From Arachidicoccus rhizosphaerae (GTDB lineage Bacteria > Bacteroidota > Bacteroidia > Chitinophagales > Chitinophagaceae): a DNA stretch of 64,000 nucleotides. Where the stretch lies: NCBI RefSeq assembly GCF_900107765.1, contig NZ_FNQY01000012.1:62001-126000 (forward strand), given 5' to 3'. This document shows positions 1-8,794 of this stretch, one piece after another (the stretch's first letter is position 1; every line of letters begins with the position of its first letter). The notes under the pieces were generated by a model. It was not told the DNA's origin. It was given only the letters and a program-made list of their open reading frames with translations, and made no database searches. A program made the position numbers and the translations under genes.

Positions 1-334
1 TTTTGTAAAAAGCAATGATTCCCTGTAAATCTTCCTCAGAATAGTGTTTGGCATAAATGGGCAATATAATCGCGGCCATCGAATCATAACTGAGGTAATT
101 GCTGAACTCTTCAACTATCATATCTCCATACACCGGATCCTGTTGTTTGAGTTTATCCCTTACAGCATCCACCATTAATTCGATATATTTTCTGGTACCA
201 ACAAGATCCACCATTTCCATAATAAGGGCCTTTTTTCGGGGACTGATGGCATCGTTACTTTGTCCTTTAGCCAGCAGGACCATACCAAAAGAAAATAAGA
301 TGGTGCAAAATAATCCGCAGATAAATTTTCTCAT
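1..334 (-). CDS. DUF2059-like secreted protein, C-terminus cut by window edge
   Basis: The reading frame starts at ATG 334 and stays open to the left edge for 111 codons, so the C-terminal part is missing. The N-terminus is a typical signal peptide (charged MRKF, hydrophobic stretch, cut after about LLAKGQ), so the product is exported. After it comes an alpha-helical segment (KKALIMEMVDLVGTRKYIE ... YAKHYSEEDLQGIIAFYK) that matches the pattern of DUF2059, a family of unknown function found in periplasmic proteins. A consensus promoter lies 18 bases upstream of the start codon. It is transcribed away from the neighbouring NAD(P)-binding gene by its own promoter. The family call rests on pattern recognition of the ending helices only. 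Confidence 0.7.
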   Translation of the reverse strand, partial: MRKFICGLFCTILFSFGMVLLAKGQSNDAISPRKKALIMEMVDLVGTRKYIELMVDAVRDKLKQQDPVYGDMIVEEFSNYLSYDSMAAIILPIYAKHYSEEDLQGIIAFYK

Positions 335-351
335 TTCGCATTGTATTTATT

Positions 352-381
352 CAAAATTAATCGAAAACCTTTAATAACCAA
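352..381 (-). promoter_or_regulatory. Bacteroidota-type promoter of the DUF2059 gene
   Basis: On the minus strand a TTG (381-379) is followed after exactly 19 bases by TAATTTTG (359-352), matching the Bacteroidota consensus TTG-N19-TAnnTTTG. It lies immediately upstream of the ATG at 334. The rest of the gap between 382 and 675 shows nothing I can support. Confidence 0.65.
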
Positions 382-675
382 CTATATTTCTCCCTTTTCC
401 TGTTATAGGTCAGAAAGGTTAAGCACTGTTTGGATATTTTCCAATTTACGACAATCAATTTCCCAATTTGATAAACAAGGACTTAAGGATAAGCTTCATC
501 TTTGCATTAATAATGGTTTTTCAAAATAAGGCAGGATCCGGCTTAATCTGTTACCCGGTTCCCATAGCTTCTGCCGGCCTGCCTGATTTTGAATGTTTGA
601 ACAATTTTTAGATGATAATTTTTTGCTTTGATTCGGTTGTGACCCTGTTATTATGAAAATGCTTTGCAACGCAGC

Positions 676-710
676 AGGGCCGTGCATTACCTAAGTAATC
701 GCACGGCCCT
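676..710. terminator. Strong inverted repeat, probable terminator
   Basis: Arms AGGGCCGTGC...GCACGGCCCT pair over about 15 positions including an ATTAC/GTAAT inner stem, with one bulged G and the loop CTAA. The + strand side is followed by CTTTTATTATT. It sits 36 bases past the stop of the minus-strand NAD(P)-binding gene, so it probably acts as that gene's 3' hairpin, although the T-rich tail is on the other side. Confidence 0.5.
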
Positions 711-745
711 CTTTTATTATTATAAACAAAGCTGTTCTGCTTAAA

Positions 746-1384
746 TTAATACCCTAATGTAAATCTTTTTTGGATATGTTGTGGCTGAAGAATTTCACCG
801 ACAACCGCTACCGCTAAATCTTCCACTGAAATTTTACTTTTACCAGCCTCATCAAAAACAGGGTTTTCCAAACCTAGTCTAAATACACCTGTTCTCTCAC
901 CGGGAACCAGCTCAATTGCAGGACTCAAAAAGGTCCAGTCCAGCTCTTTTTCCTGTCTGAGACTGCTCAGATAATCTCTTGCCGCAGTAGCTCCTGGTTT
1001 CCACTCTTTTGGAAACTCATCACTATCTACCAGCTGGTTCTCCCCTATATACAGACTTCCTGCACCCCCAATGACTAAAAGGCGCTTTACGCCGGCGGCC
1101 TTTGCTGCAGCCTGAATAGCCTTAGATCCTTTTATAAAATCATCATAGATATTGGGATTTGCCCAACCCGCATTATATGCGCTGATAATTGCATCCTGAT
1201 CTTTAAAAATTGCTGTCAGCTCTTCTGTTTTATTGACGTCAGCTGCTACAGCTGTCACATTCGGCAATGCAGGCGCCATAGTTACATCTCTTGCAATGGC
1301 CGTTACAGTAAGCCCTTTGTCACTGGCTTCTTTTAAAATGGCTTTTCCTACAAACCCTGTTGCTCCGATAACTACTACTTTCAT
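746..1384 (-). CDS. NAD(P)-binding, NmrA-like oxidoreductase
   Basis: A 212-residue atypical short-chain dehydrogenase of the NmrA/NAD(P)H-binding type. The N-terminus MKVVVIGATGFVGKAIL carries the GxxGxxG dinucleotide-binding loop; a second beta-alpha unit (ITAIARD...) and an acidic DVNKTEEL segment follow. There is no signal peptide, so it is cytosolic, and the substrate cannot be read from sequence. It lies just downstream of an Rrf2-type regulator in the same orientation, and both upstream regions carry the same palindrome, so it is probably the regulator's target. Bacillus YwnB/YwnA is a comparable pairing (family knowledge). Length and motifs are normal for the family. Confidence 0.85.
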   Translation of the reverse strand: MKVVVIGATGFVGKAILKEASDKGLTVTAIARDVTMAPALPNVTAVAADVNKTEELTAIFKDQDAIISAYNAGWANPNIYDDFIKGSKAIQAAAKAAGVKRLLVIGGAGSLYIGENQLVDSDEFPKEWKPGATAARDYLSSLRQEKELDWTFLSPAIELVPGERTGVFRLGLENPVFDEAGKSKISVEDLAVAVVGEILQPQHIQKRFTLGY

Positions 1385-1471
1385 TGTTTTATTTTTTATT
1401 TATAATTTAATAGGTTTTCCACTAGGCTAATCTTGACATTCTCACTGACCCTTTTTAACGAACACCTTAAT

Positions 1472-1490
1472 TGTAATTAAATTTATTACA
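1472..1490. promoter_or_regulatory. Putative Rrf2 operator upstream of the NAD(P)-binding gene
   Basis: Inverted repeat TGTAAT-N7-ATTACA. The same 6-base arms with the same 7-base spacer recur at 1930-1954 in front of the Rrf2 gene itself, which is what an autoregulating repressor with one neighbouring target would show. It lies 88 bases before the ATG at 1384. Confidence 0.6.
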
Positions 1491-1507
1491 GTTAAAGGTA
1501 AAAAACA

Positions 1508-1912
1508 TTATTGAAACTGTTGGCAAAATGCCTTTAATGTAGTCGCAGACAACTGACGTTCCAACTTCAAATCGATCTGTTCGTAAAGCTGATCCAAATG
1601 ACCTTTAATCTGACGACCTACCGGACAATCCGGATTAGGGGTATTTTTCGATATTCCTAACAGTGCTTCCGGTTTAAGCGATCGGTAAATTTCAGCAAGT
1701 GTAATGATGTCTGCTGATCGGGCTAATTGATAACCGCCATTTTTGCCTTCTCTGCTTAAAACAAGTCCCTGATCAATCAGCTCCTTAAGCGCTTTTCTTA
1801 CCTGAACCGGATTTATATTCAGACTGCCGGCAATATAATCAGAAGATAATTGCTCCTTTGCGTAACAAAGCAGGGTCATAATGTGTATTGCTATAGGAAA
1901 TCTTCCATTCAT
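1508..1912 (-). CDS. Rrf2-family transcriptional regulator (YwnA-like)
   Basis: A 134-residue protein with an N-terminal winged helix-turn-helix (SDYIAGSLNINPVQVRKALK) followed by the wing segment SREGKNGGYQLAR typical of Rrf2 proteins. The three closely spaced cysteines that bind an Fe-S cluster in IscR/NsrR are absent; only C16 and the cysteine in NPDCPVG are present, so sensing by a single thiol is possible but is inference. It is followed by the NAD(P)-binding gene in the same orientation, with a 123-base gap that contains the matching palindrome. A stronger copy of the palindrome overlaps its own upstream region, so autoregulation is likely. Confidence 0.88.
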   Translation of the reverse strand: MNGRFPIAIHIMTLLCYAKEQLSSDYIAGSLNINPVQVRKALKELIDQGLVLSREGKNGGYQLARSADIITLAEIYRSLKPEALLGISKNTPNPDCPVGRQIKGHLDQLYEQIDLKLERQLSATTLKAFCQQFQ

Positions 1913-1929
1913 TTACCTTCGGAAATTTA

Positions 1930-1954
1930 TACTGTAATATTTTTTATTACAGTA
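1930..1954. promoter_or_regulatory. Putative Rrf2 operator, autoregulatory copy
   Basis: Perfect inverted repeat with 9-base arms TACTGTAAT and ATTACAGTA around a 7-base AT spacer, 18 bases upstream of the Rrf2 start codon. The inner six bases and the spacing are identical to the site at 1472-1490. Confidence 0.68.
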
Positions 1955-2060
1955 CAAAGGTAATACAGATATTTCAAACCCAAATTATTTTTAAAAAAAA
2001 TTGTGCTAAAAACGGGAATCCGCCCTTCATTTATTGTATAAATGACTGACATCCTGAGAT

Positions 2061-3326
2061 TTAAATGGAGTGATGAATGGAAATATCCTCTCCCTCCCAG
2101 ACTTTTTTACCAATCCAGTCCTGATCAGGGCCTTGCCAGAGTTGATTGTCCGGAGCCAGTCCAAGAATCAAAAAGGCTTCAGAACATAAATAAAGACTTC
2201 CGGTAGAAATGTACCCTTGCGCGATCTTCCTTTGATGCCCCACCATACCTATTTGCAACCAACCTTTTGAATCAAAGGTACCTTTAAAAGAAAGTTGCCT
2301 TTTAATCACCGTATACAAGGCAGCCCTTACTTCCTGAGGAGCAACATCTGCAGGCAAATGCTGCATCAGTGCCATCTGAGAGAGCAGCTGAAATGCTCCG
2401 AACCTATAAGCTAATGAACGTCCAAGCGGCGGATAGGTTCCCTCGGGCGAGATTAAAGACTCCTGAATATAGGCATAACGGGTCGCCCTTTTAAGGACCT
2501 CGCCATAGATCTTCTCAAATCTCTCAGTCTGCACATTTGCTGCCAAAAGCTCTTGTAAGACTTCAAGGAACATCGGCTGAATGACATATGAATTGTAATA
2601 ATCCCAATGATAATTCGGGCCATCCCCGTACGTTCCGTCTCCTACGTACCATTTCATGTGAGCGTCCACCGCTTTATTAATCGCTGCCATTTGGCAGGTT
2701 CCGGTAAATTTTAAAATTCCTGCTTCAACTATCGCACTGAATAAAAGCCAGTTGTTATTTCCAGGTGTAATCACCCTTGTAGATTTTAAAGCCTGGATAA
2801 TATTATCTTTGGTGGTCAGGTCAAGCGGATCCCACAGCTGCTTGGGTGCCCTGAGTAAGGCCTGTACTAAAAATGCTGCATCTACCACAGGCTGTCCTCC
2901 CTTATTAAAATTCATAAAATCCGCACCGGCAGGGTCAGTGGCATTATGCAGACACTTTCTGGCAAGAAGAATATATTTTTCTCTTAAACGGCCTTCTTTA
3001 GATGCATCAGGCCCCAGGGCCAGCCAGGGAGCCATACCGGCAAGCAGTCTGCCAAAAGCCTCCAGATAAGTATATTGTTCACGGCCATTTTCTACGGCCT
3101 CCACAGGCATGCGCGCTACTAATTGATTTTGACTTAATGCACTCAGTAAGGGATCAGCAATTTTAACCAAACTATTCACCAGATACTTCCGCTCTTTAGC
3201 ACCATCTTTATTTCCTGCCGCAAAGCTTACATGACTTGCCACAGATAATAAAATAATTGCGATAAGACAGTAAGGTCTTTTAAAACTATTCAGAACACCA
3301 TAACGCCAAAGAACAACCTGATTCAT
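2061..3326 (-). CDS. DUF2264 domain protein, exported
   Basis: A 421-residue protein. The N-terminus (NSFKRPYCLIAIILLSVASH... ending FAAG) is a signal peptide, so it acts in the periplasm or outside. The rest matches DUF2264, an alpha/alpha-barrel-like family often found with pectin and rhamnogalacturonan degradation genes (established family context); visible blocks are TYLEAFGRLLAGMAPWL near residue 85, GDGTYGDGPNYHWDYYNSYV near residue 230 and PEGTYPPLGRSLAYR near residue 295. The acidic and aromatic residues of the last two blocks are candidate active-site residues. A GH43-like glycosidase is next upstream on the same strand, but a terminator separates them, so they probably form separate transcripts. 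No SusC/SusD pair adjoins. Confidence 0.85.
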   Translation of the reverse strand: MNQVVLWRYGVLNSFKRPYCLIAIILLSVASHVSFAAGNKDGAKERKYLVNSLVKIADPLLSALSQNQLVARMPVEAVENGREQYTYLEAFGRLLAGMAPWLALGPDASKEGRLREKYILLARKCLHNATDPAGADFMNFNKGGQPVVDAAFLVQALLRAPKQLWDPLDLTTKDNIIQALKSTRVITPGNNNWLLFSAIVEAGILKFTGTCQMAAINKAVDAHMKWYVGDGTYGDGPNYHWDYYNSYVIQPMFLEVLQELLAANVQTERFEKIYGEVLKRATRYAYIQESLISPEGTYPPLGRSLAYRFGAFQLLSQMALMQHLPADVAPQEVRAALYTVIKRQLSFKGTFDSKGWLQIGMVGHQRKIAQGYISTGSLYLCSEAFLILGLAPDNQLWQGPDQDWIGKKVWEGEDISIHHSI

Positions 3327-3394
3327 AATTAAAATTTAAAGCTTTTAGAAGTGCAGATAAAAAAGTTGTGTACCGCTCAGATTCCGGATAAAAT

Positions 3395-3440
3395 TAAAAA
3401 AAATGGACGGCCCTATACAAAAATAGAATTTGCCGTCCAT
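3395..3440 (-). terminator. Rho-independent terminator after the GH43-like gene
   Basis: Perfect 9-base stem ATGGACGGC/GCCGTCCAT (3403-3411 and 3432-3440). Reading on the minus strand, the stem is followed directly by a run of eight T. It lies about 60 bases past the stop of the GH43-like gene. Confidence 0.8.
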
Positions 3441-3498
3441 ATTATCAAGGGGATCCTATATCCAAATCAGGATAAAGCGCCTTCATGAAATCATTCAC

Positions 3499-4668
3499 TT
3501 ATTTTTCCGTTTGCGCCTTTTTTTTCATATAATTTTCAGACCATTTTTCAAGTTTCTGATATTCCTTCTTATTCAAAACAAGGAAGGAACCATGCTGGGC
3601 ATACTGAGCGGCGTCACCTGCTATATCTTTCGGATTTTTAAAATTTTTCAAATACTTATCTGCCTGACATATCCTGTATTTTGTCGGTCTTGAGGAATAC
3701 TCCACATAAGCCACCTGCCAGGCTGAATCTCCAATTAACTGGAAAGCAGAAGGACCTTCCACTTTGCGGTTCCCTTCAAAACGAATATAATCCTTATCAT
3801 CAGGTTTACTGTAGGGCCCGGTCAGTTCATCCGCCTGCGAGGTGTAAATACCGGGTGTCCCGCCCTCTTTTTTAATCAACAGATGATATTTACCATCAGC
3901 TGGAACATAATTAATATCGGCATCAATAGTAGCATATCCCCAGTCAATCAACAATTTTGGTTTAGTCAGTTTTGTAAAGCTCTTGTCCGCATAGGAATAA
4001 AAGATCCTGTCATATTTATCTTCTTTAGCATTTAGCAGTGAATAATAAATAAAATAGCCTCCGGTTTGTCCGTCTTCCCATTTATAGCCAGGATCCCAGA
4101 TGATTTGCGGTGCCCATACTCTGCATATTGCTCCATAATCTTTATAAAAATCAGCGGAGCCTGAGTGACAAAATATACCCGGGCCTTTTCTGAAATCAAA
4201 ACTAACTGATCTCCAATGAATTAAGTCATCACTCTTTAATAAATCTATGCCGTAGTTAAACCAACTATGGCTTTTATGATTACTCATATCCGTTACCACC
4301 ATGACATACCCCTTGTGACCGCCTGCCCTGGCGATAAAGGCATCTCTGCTGCCCCCTTCAATAGCGGAAAGTTTTTCGGGATTATAGACAGGACCGCCAC
4401 CTAATAATTCATGAAATTCAATGCCGTCACGACTGAGCGCATAGCAGGTATATTCCCCATTTTTATTCATATGGCAATACAGATAACCGTACCCTTTGGT
4501 TGAATGATCACTTTTAGACTGTGCGATTACACGACCTACTGAAAGCACCATTACAACGGCAGCGAATAATAAAGCAAGGCTATTGAAAGGTAAAGCATGT
4601 TTATTCCACTTTCTACCTGGTTGCCCTTTCCCAGCTGAAATAACCAGATGATCCCTGTGCAGTCTCAT
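3499..4668 (-). CDS. GH43-like glycoside hydrolase (five-bladed propeller), exported
   Basis: A 389-residue protein from ATG 4668. The N-terminus has a hydrophobic export segment (LALLFAAVVMVLSVGRVIAQ), so it is periplasmic or anchored. The remainder looks like a GH43/GH32-type beta-propeller: SRDAFIAR and YYVMVVTD-like blade motifs, the family-typical RVWAPQIIWD, IDADI where the middle acidic residue is expected, and KVEGPSAFQL carrying the likely catalytic acid Glu. Substrate is probably arabinose- or xylose-containing polysaccharide, but that is family inference. The frame extends upstream to a GTG at 4737, but a promoter -7 element lies inside that extension, which favours ATG 4668. The neighbouring DUF2264 gene supports a role in plant polysaccharide breakdown. 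Confidence 0.78.
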   Translation of the reverse strand: MRLHRDHLVISAGKGQPGRKWNKHALPFNSLALLFAAVVMVLSVGRVIAQSKSDHSTKGYGYLYCHMNKNGEYTCYALSRDGIEFHELLGGGPVYNPEKLSAIEGGSRDAFIARAGGHKGYVMVVTDMSNHKSHSWFNYGIDLLKSDDLIHWRSVSFDFRKGPGIFCHSGSADFYKDYGAICRVWAPQIIWDPGYKWEDGQTGGYFIYYSLLNAKEDKYDRIFYSYADKSFTKLTKPKLLIDWGYATIDADINYVPADGKYHLLIKKEGGTPGIYTSQADELTGPYSKPDDKDYIRFEGNRKVEGPSAFQLIGDSAWQVAYVEYSSRPTKYRICQADKYLKNFKNPKDIAGDAAQYAQHGSFLVLNKKEYQKLEKWSENYMKKKAQTEK

Positions 4669-4699
4669 ATGTAACTTTGATTTAAAATAATTAATGCAA

Positions 4700-4707
4700 C
4701 AAATATA
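4700..4707 (-). promoter_or_regulatory. Promoter -7 element of the GH43-like gene
   Basis: TATATTTG on the minus strand fits TAnnTTTG and is 31 bases upstream of the ATG at 4668. No good TTG is found at the ideal distance, so only the -7 half is supported. It helps decide the start, because it would fall inside the coding region if the GTG at 4737 were used. Confidence 0.5.
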
Positions 4708-4812
4708 AGAAAAACAAGTCTTAATTGTATCAAACACAATTAAAGAATTAAAGAAAAACAGCTCATTTAATAATGAATATAAGCATGATTATCAACAAAA
4801 TAATATAAATTT

Positions 4813-5850
4813 TTAACACCTGTCTTTTTTGGCTATCCAGCTTTCCCCCTGGGCCAGGCGCCTCACTTGCCAGGCTTCCATATGCAAATATTTCCGAATC
4901 GCTTCGTTGAATTTAAAAACGGAAGCAAATCCGCATTCTAAGGCAATTTGCGTTATCCGTTCATTGGTATTCACTAAAAGATCAACAGCTTCCACAATTC
5001 TATTCTCCAACCAGTTTGCTTTTAAGGTTGTCCCGGTATGATCAAAAAAGCAGGTTTTAAAACGCGTTTGTCCCATCGCAAATTTCTCTGCGTAGAATTG
5101 ATTGCCTCTGAAGTCCATAGCATCTGCCTTAAGCAGTTTAATAGCCTCTGTGGCCACTCTTTTATCATGAAGTACATAATCAAAACGTGTATTCATATAC
5201 TTATTATGACGCTTCAGTTTTAAACCTTCCAATAAAAGCGTTACTGCCAGCACTTCTATGCCTGATGCAGAACCGTACTCGTTACTTAATGCATGAAATA
5301 ACCGTTTAAACATTTTTACCATATCAGGGCTTGCATAAATATATTTATGAAAATACTTCATAGGTCTTCCGGCATGTATGGCATCCAGTAAAGGTCCGAA
5401 TAAATCCGGATAGTACTCATTCATCCCCTCCAGAACATCCAGCTGATAATGGATATCCACGGTTACGATCTTCGCACCTTTCTCAAATTGAGTTTCAGCA
5501 TCCATGTGTGTATCATAGACAATATTAAATTGCCATCCTCTGGCCATCATCTTTCCTAAAGAGTTCATTTCAAAATCAGTCTTTGTTCCTAAAACAAAAC
5601 TCATTTCAATCATTGGAAGGTCTAGTAAAGCCCGGCCCTTCATTCTTGAAAACACCAGATAGTTATTCAGCCAAATAGATACATTTTTGAAAACTCGCCC
5701 CTGAAAAGTAAAATAACCAAAACCGCCATTTAATGTATAAATACCGGCTCCAGGCAAGCGTATCCCGGTATAAGCTTCCGGCAAGGTAAAGCTCCAACAG
5801 CTATCATGATTTTTATCATTGGAAAAGTCAAATAAAGGCTTATCATTCAT
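4813..5850 (-). CDS. AraC-family transcriptional regulator (PchR-like)
   Basis: A 345-residue regulator with a C-terminal double helix-turn-helix: second motif around ERITQIALECGFASVFKFNEAIRKYL, which is the standard AraC GF-S--F-R-F pattern with Lys in place of one Arg. The long N-terminal part (residues 1-230) has no recognisable cupin signature and resembles the ligand-free N-region of siderophore-responsive PchR-type regulators (moderate resemblance). It is divergently transcribed from two siderophore-type biosynthetic genes, with palindromes in the shared 434-base intergenic region, so it probably controls them in response to iron or the siderophore. That link is inference. Confidence 0.8.
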   Translation of the reverse strand: MNDKPLFDFSNDKNHDSCWSFTLPEAYTGIRLPGAGIYTLNGGFGYFTFQGRVFKNVSIWLNNYLVFSRMKGRALLDLPMIEMSFVLGTKTDFEMNSLGKMMARGWQFNIVYDTHMDAETQFEKGAKIVTVDIHYQLDVLEGMNEYYPDLFGPLLDAIHAGRPMKYFHKYIYASPDMVKMFKRLFHALSNEYGSASGIEVLAVTLLLEGLKLKRHNKYMNTRFDYVLHDKRVATEAIKLLKADAMDFRGNQFYAEKFAMGQTRFKTCFFDHTGTTLKANWLENRIVEAVDLLVNTNERITQIALECGFASVFKFNEAIRKYLHMEAWQVRRLAQGESWIAKKDRC

Positions 5851-6106
5851 AATTAAACAGGTTTATTTAGTTGGCATCTTAGACCACAGACTATACAGAT
5901 GAGGGCATATACCCTAAAGCCCTATCAGGTGGCCAAATGAATCAAAATCTTTGAATTATAACCTCTGAAGATCAAGCACACATTTCCTAATACACAAACA
6001 GACGAAAATATTTTTCAATAGTATTTACGACAAAAGCAAGAGATTATTTATACCAATAGTTCAAATTTCAGGAATCTTTTTTTAAAATACCTATCTCTAT
6101 GGCAAA

Positions 6107-6132
6107 ACATAAATATTTATGTAGACTGTCTA
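6107..6132. promoter_or_regulatory. Overlapping palindromes in the divergent regulator/siderophore intergenic region
   Basis: ACATAAATATTTATGT (6107-6122) is a perfect 16-base palindrome, and TAGACTGTCTA (6122-6132) is an odd-centred 11-base palindrome that shares its end. They lie about midway in the 434-base gap between the AraC gene and the acyltransferase gene, where a Fur-type or AraC-type operator would be expected. The rest of the gap (5851-6284) is AT-rich with no other supported element. Confidence 0.45.
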
Positions 6133-6284
6133 TACATATACTTTTTAATAGCCATTTATCAAAAGGTTCATTTTTCAAAAAATTACGACTTAGAAGTACT
6201 TTGTTCTATTATTCATTAAACTAGTTTGCGCCTGTAATCATTTTGCACCTATGCAAAACATTTAAAAATATTAAATCTTAAAAT

Positions 6285-6917
6285 ATGGAAAGCAAGCCAC
6301 GGATTCAAATCAACAACTTTAACCCATCGGCAGAAAACATCCGCAAAGCAAAAGGCATTTTAGGGACGTTCAATGAGACAGAAGTGCTAACTTACAAACC
6401 TTTTACGCTAAATGAGCATGGACGCATTCTTCATACCTGGTGCAACAAGCCTTACAGTGCCAAATTCTGGAATATGACAGGAAGCTATCAGCAACTAGAA
6501 CAGTACTTCCAAGAAAGACAGACCTGCACAGCTGTAAACCATACCATTTTTTTTATCAATGACCAACCATTGGCTTTTGCGGAAACATACCCCATAATCG
6601 GCAGTGAACTACAGCAGCACATTGCTGAGATCTCTGAAAAGGATTATGGCATTCATTTTTTAATGGCTCCGCCAAGATCCATCCTGGAAAACTATGAAAT
6701 AAGTTCCTTGCCACTTACCTACTTTACGTTTAATCAGGCACTGCGGAACCTCTATAAAGAAGCCTCCTTTGAGAATATATATGCAGAACCAGACATTGAA
6801 AATAATCATGCCATCACTTTAGCTAAGTTAGCAGGCTTTAAAAAATTAAAAAGCGTTCAGCTACCCGACAAGACCGCTGCTTTAATGCACATGGATAAAG
6901 ATAATTTTTTAGTATAG
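6285..6917 (+). CDS. Siderophore-type GNAT acyltransferase (IucB/MbtK-like)
   Basis: A 210-residue GNAT-fold protein of the siderophore acyltransferase group. The block HTWCNKPYSAKFWNM followed by L..YF is the characteristic start of the IucB/RhbD/MbtK domain, and YGIHFLMAPP plus PDIENNHAITLAKLAGF form the acyl-CoA-binding strand and helix. The expected reaction is acylation (acetyl or other) of an N-hydroxylated lysine, ornithine or diamine using acyl-CoA, giving a hydroxamate. The next gene on the same strand is the matching N-hydroxylase. No signal peptide is present. The substrate and acyl group cannot be read from sequence. Confidence 0.82.
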   Translation: MESKPRIQINNFNPSAENIRKAKGILGTFNETEVLTYKPFTLNEHGRILHTWCNKPYSAKFWNMTGSYQQLEQYFQERQTCTAVNHTIFFINDQPLAFAETYPIIGSELQQHIAEISEKDYGIHFLMAPPRSILENYEISSLPLTYFTFNQALRNLYKEASFENIYAEPDIENNHAITLAKLAGFKKLKSVQLPDKTAALMHMDKDNFLV

Positions 6918-7324
6918 CAATAGCCCCCTATTTCACCATACCTACCTAATTACAAAAATGAAAAACGATCGCCCCCTGAATCGGCCACCTTGATTCAGAC
7001 AGAGAAATGATGGTCTGTTCTTAGATTCCTCAGCAAAATTCCGGACCGTCTTTACATGACCAGCGCCTAAATAAATTACGGCCTGCCCTTATCATTCAAT
7101 TTTTTTATATACCATGCCCCCCCTTTGGTCATTCCAAGGGACAGGTAGAGTCTTGCAACCTTATATAGATCAAAATAGCACACCAAAAGAAAAACACCTA
7201 TAGATCTCATATTATTTGCTACTCACCTTTCCAGCGGATACCATTGGGGGTTTTGGTCAGCTACCGATGTTTGCCAGAAAAAGATGACTCTTCTAATGAT
7301 TTCAACAACTCAAAAAAAATACCT
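6918..7324 (+). other. 407-base gap between the two siderophore-type genes
   Basis: No convincing gene is present. There is a small hairpin CTGAATC/GATTCAG (6976-6998, 9-base loop) without a T-run. The frame of the next gene is open upstream to a TTG at 7244, but the 27 extra residues do not look like family sequence. The gap is large for two genes expected to be co-transcribed, so a lost gene is possible; I found no recognisable remnant. Confidence 0.4.
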
Positions 7325-8605
7325 ATGGACCATATTTATGACCTTATCGGCATCGGCATTGGCCCTTTCAATCTTGGCCTGGCCGCACTAGCACAAACCA
7401 ATACAACATTAAGCAGTCTTTTCATCGATCAAAATGAGGGTTTTAACTGGCACACCGGCATGATGCTCAAGGGAGCCAAACTACAGGTGCCGTTTCATGC
7501 CGACCTGGTAACCCTGGTTGATCCCAGAAATAAATTTAGTTTTCTATCCTACCTGCAGGCCAAAAAACGCCTTTTCAGATTTACCATCCGTGAAGAATAT
7601 TTTCCACTCAGATCCGAATATGATGATTATTGCAAGTGGGTTGCCGATCAATTAACCAATTTAAGATTCAACTTGCGCTGCCTGGATATTGATTATAATG
7701 AAGCCAAGGGCTATTATATCGTTTCCTGTATCAAACTACCCTGGGGACACAATATCTTATTAAAAGCCAGGCGCCTGGTTATCGGGATTGGCACTTCTCC
7801 ATATCTGCCTTCCTTTATTGACAAGAATTTTAAAGGCATTTTACATTCCAGCCAATATAAATTTCATAAACAGGAGCTGCTCGACAGCCAACGGATCACT
7901 TTAATTGGCTCAGGGCAAAGCGCCGCAGAGATTTTTGACGACCTGCTTAATGAAGGTAAAACACCCTATTGGTTCACCAGATCACCCAGATTCTTCCCCA
8001 TGGATTACTCAAAGTTCGCTTTAGAGATGACCTCTCCAGATTATATCCAGCATTTTTACCAGCTCAATGCGAATACCAAACAAAAAGTACTCAAGGAACA
8101 GGCACCGCTATACAAAGGCATCAACAAAGAGCTCATATCGGGCATTTATGATAAACTATATGAAAGAGATCTAAGTGTCAAAAATGAGAAACATTCTTTT
8201 TTATTCCCCAATTGCGCACTGACGGATATTAAGGAATTAAACGGCTGGCTTAACTGCAGTTTTCTCCATCAGGAGACCATGGAAACCATCCGACACAATA
8301 CCATGCACCTGATTATGGCAACGGGGTATAAATATGCCACCCCTAAATTCCTGCACCCCATCAGAGACAAAATTCAGTGGACCAGTAACGGCCAGTTTGC
8401 GGTGTCCGCCAATTACCATATCGACCGAGAAGCCACGCTGTTCGTTCAGAATGCAGAAATGCACTCCCATGGATATAACACCCCGGATCTGGGTATGGGA
8501 CCCTACAGAAATGCCATTATTTTAAACACGATACTTGGCAAAAAACAGTTCTCGATCGAGGAAAATGTGCCTTTTCAGGGATTTAGGGGGCCGGAGCATA
8601 AGTAA
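7325..8605 (+). CDS. Lysine/ornithine N-monooxygenase (SidA/IucD/PvdA family)
   Basis: A 426-residue flavoprotein from ATG 7325. It has the FAD-binding GIGIGPFNLGLAAL at the N-terminus, the family block GAKLQVPFHADLVTL..DPRNKFSFLSYL, the NADPH-binding GSGQSAAEIFDDLL near residue 200 and the C-terminal ATGY motif (LIMATGYKY) near residue 345. It hydroxylates the side-chain amine of lysine or ornithine (or a diamine) with NADPH and oxygen, the first step to a hydroxamate siderophore. The upstream GNAT gene would do the second step. The synthetase (IucA/IucC-type) and a dedicated exporter or receptor are not in this window, so the pathway is incomplete here. Cytosolic. Confidence 0.9.
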   Translation: MDHIYDLIGIGIGPFNLGLAALAQTNTTLSSLFIDQNEGFNWHTGMMLKGAKLQVPFHADLVTLVDPRNKFSFLSYLQAKKRLFRFTIREEYFPLRSEYDDYCKWVADQLTNLRFNLRCLDIDYNEAKGYYIVSCIKLPWGHNILLKARRLVIGIGTSPYLPSFIDKNFKGILHSSQYKFHKQELLDSQRITLIGSGQSAAEIFDDLLNEGKTPYWFTRSPRFFPMDYSKFALEMTSPDYIQHFYQLNANTKQKVLKEQAPLYKGINKELISGIYDKLYERDLSVKNEKHSFLFPNCALTDIKELNGWLNCSFLHQETMETIRHNTMHLIMATGYKYATPKFLHPIRDKIQWTSNGQFAVSANYHIDREATLFVQNAEMHSHGYNTPDLGMGPYRNAIILNTILGKKQFSIEENVPFQGFRGPEHK

Positions 8606-8794
8606 TGCTTCCCTTGAAAAATGCGCTTTTATATGGAAATTCCAAGGCAGATCAAGGCCTGCTTACTGTTATCACACTCAGGTTATTAATTAATGCTCCT
8701 TTTTAATTCCTCCAATTTTTTTAGAAAAAAATTGTATCTTCCATCTCTCCCATTTTGGTATTATTTTTTTCTTACATAAAAATTCTTTGTTTGA

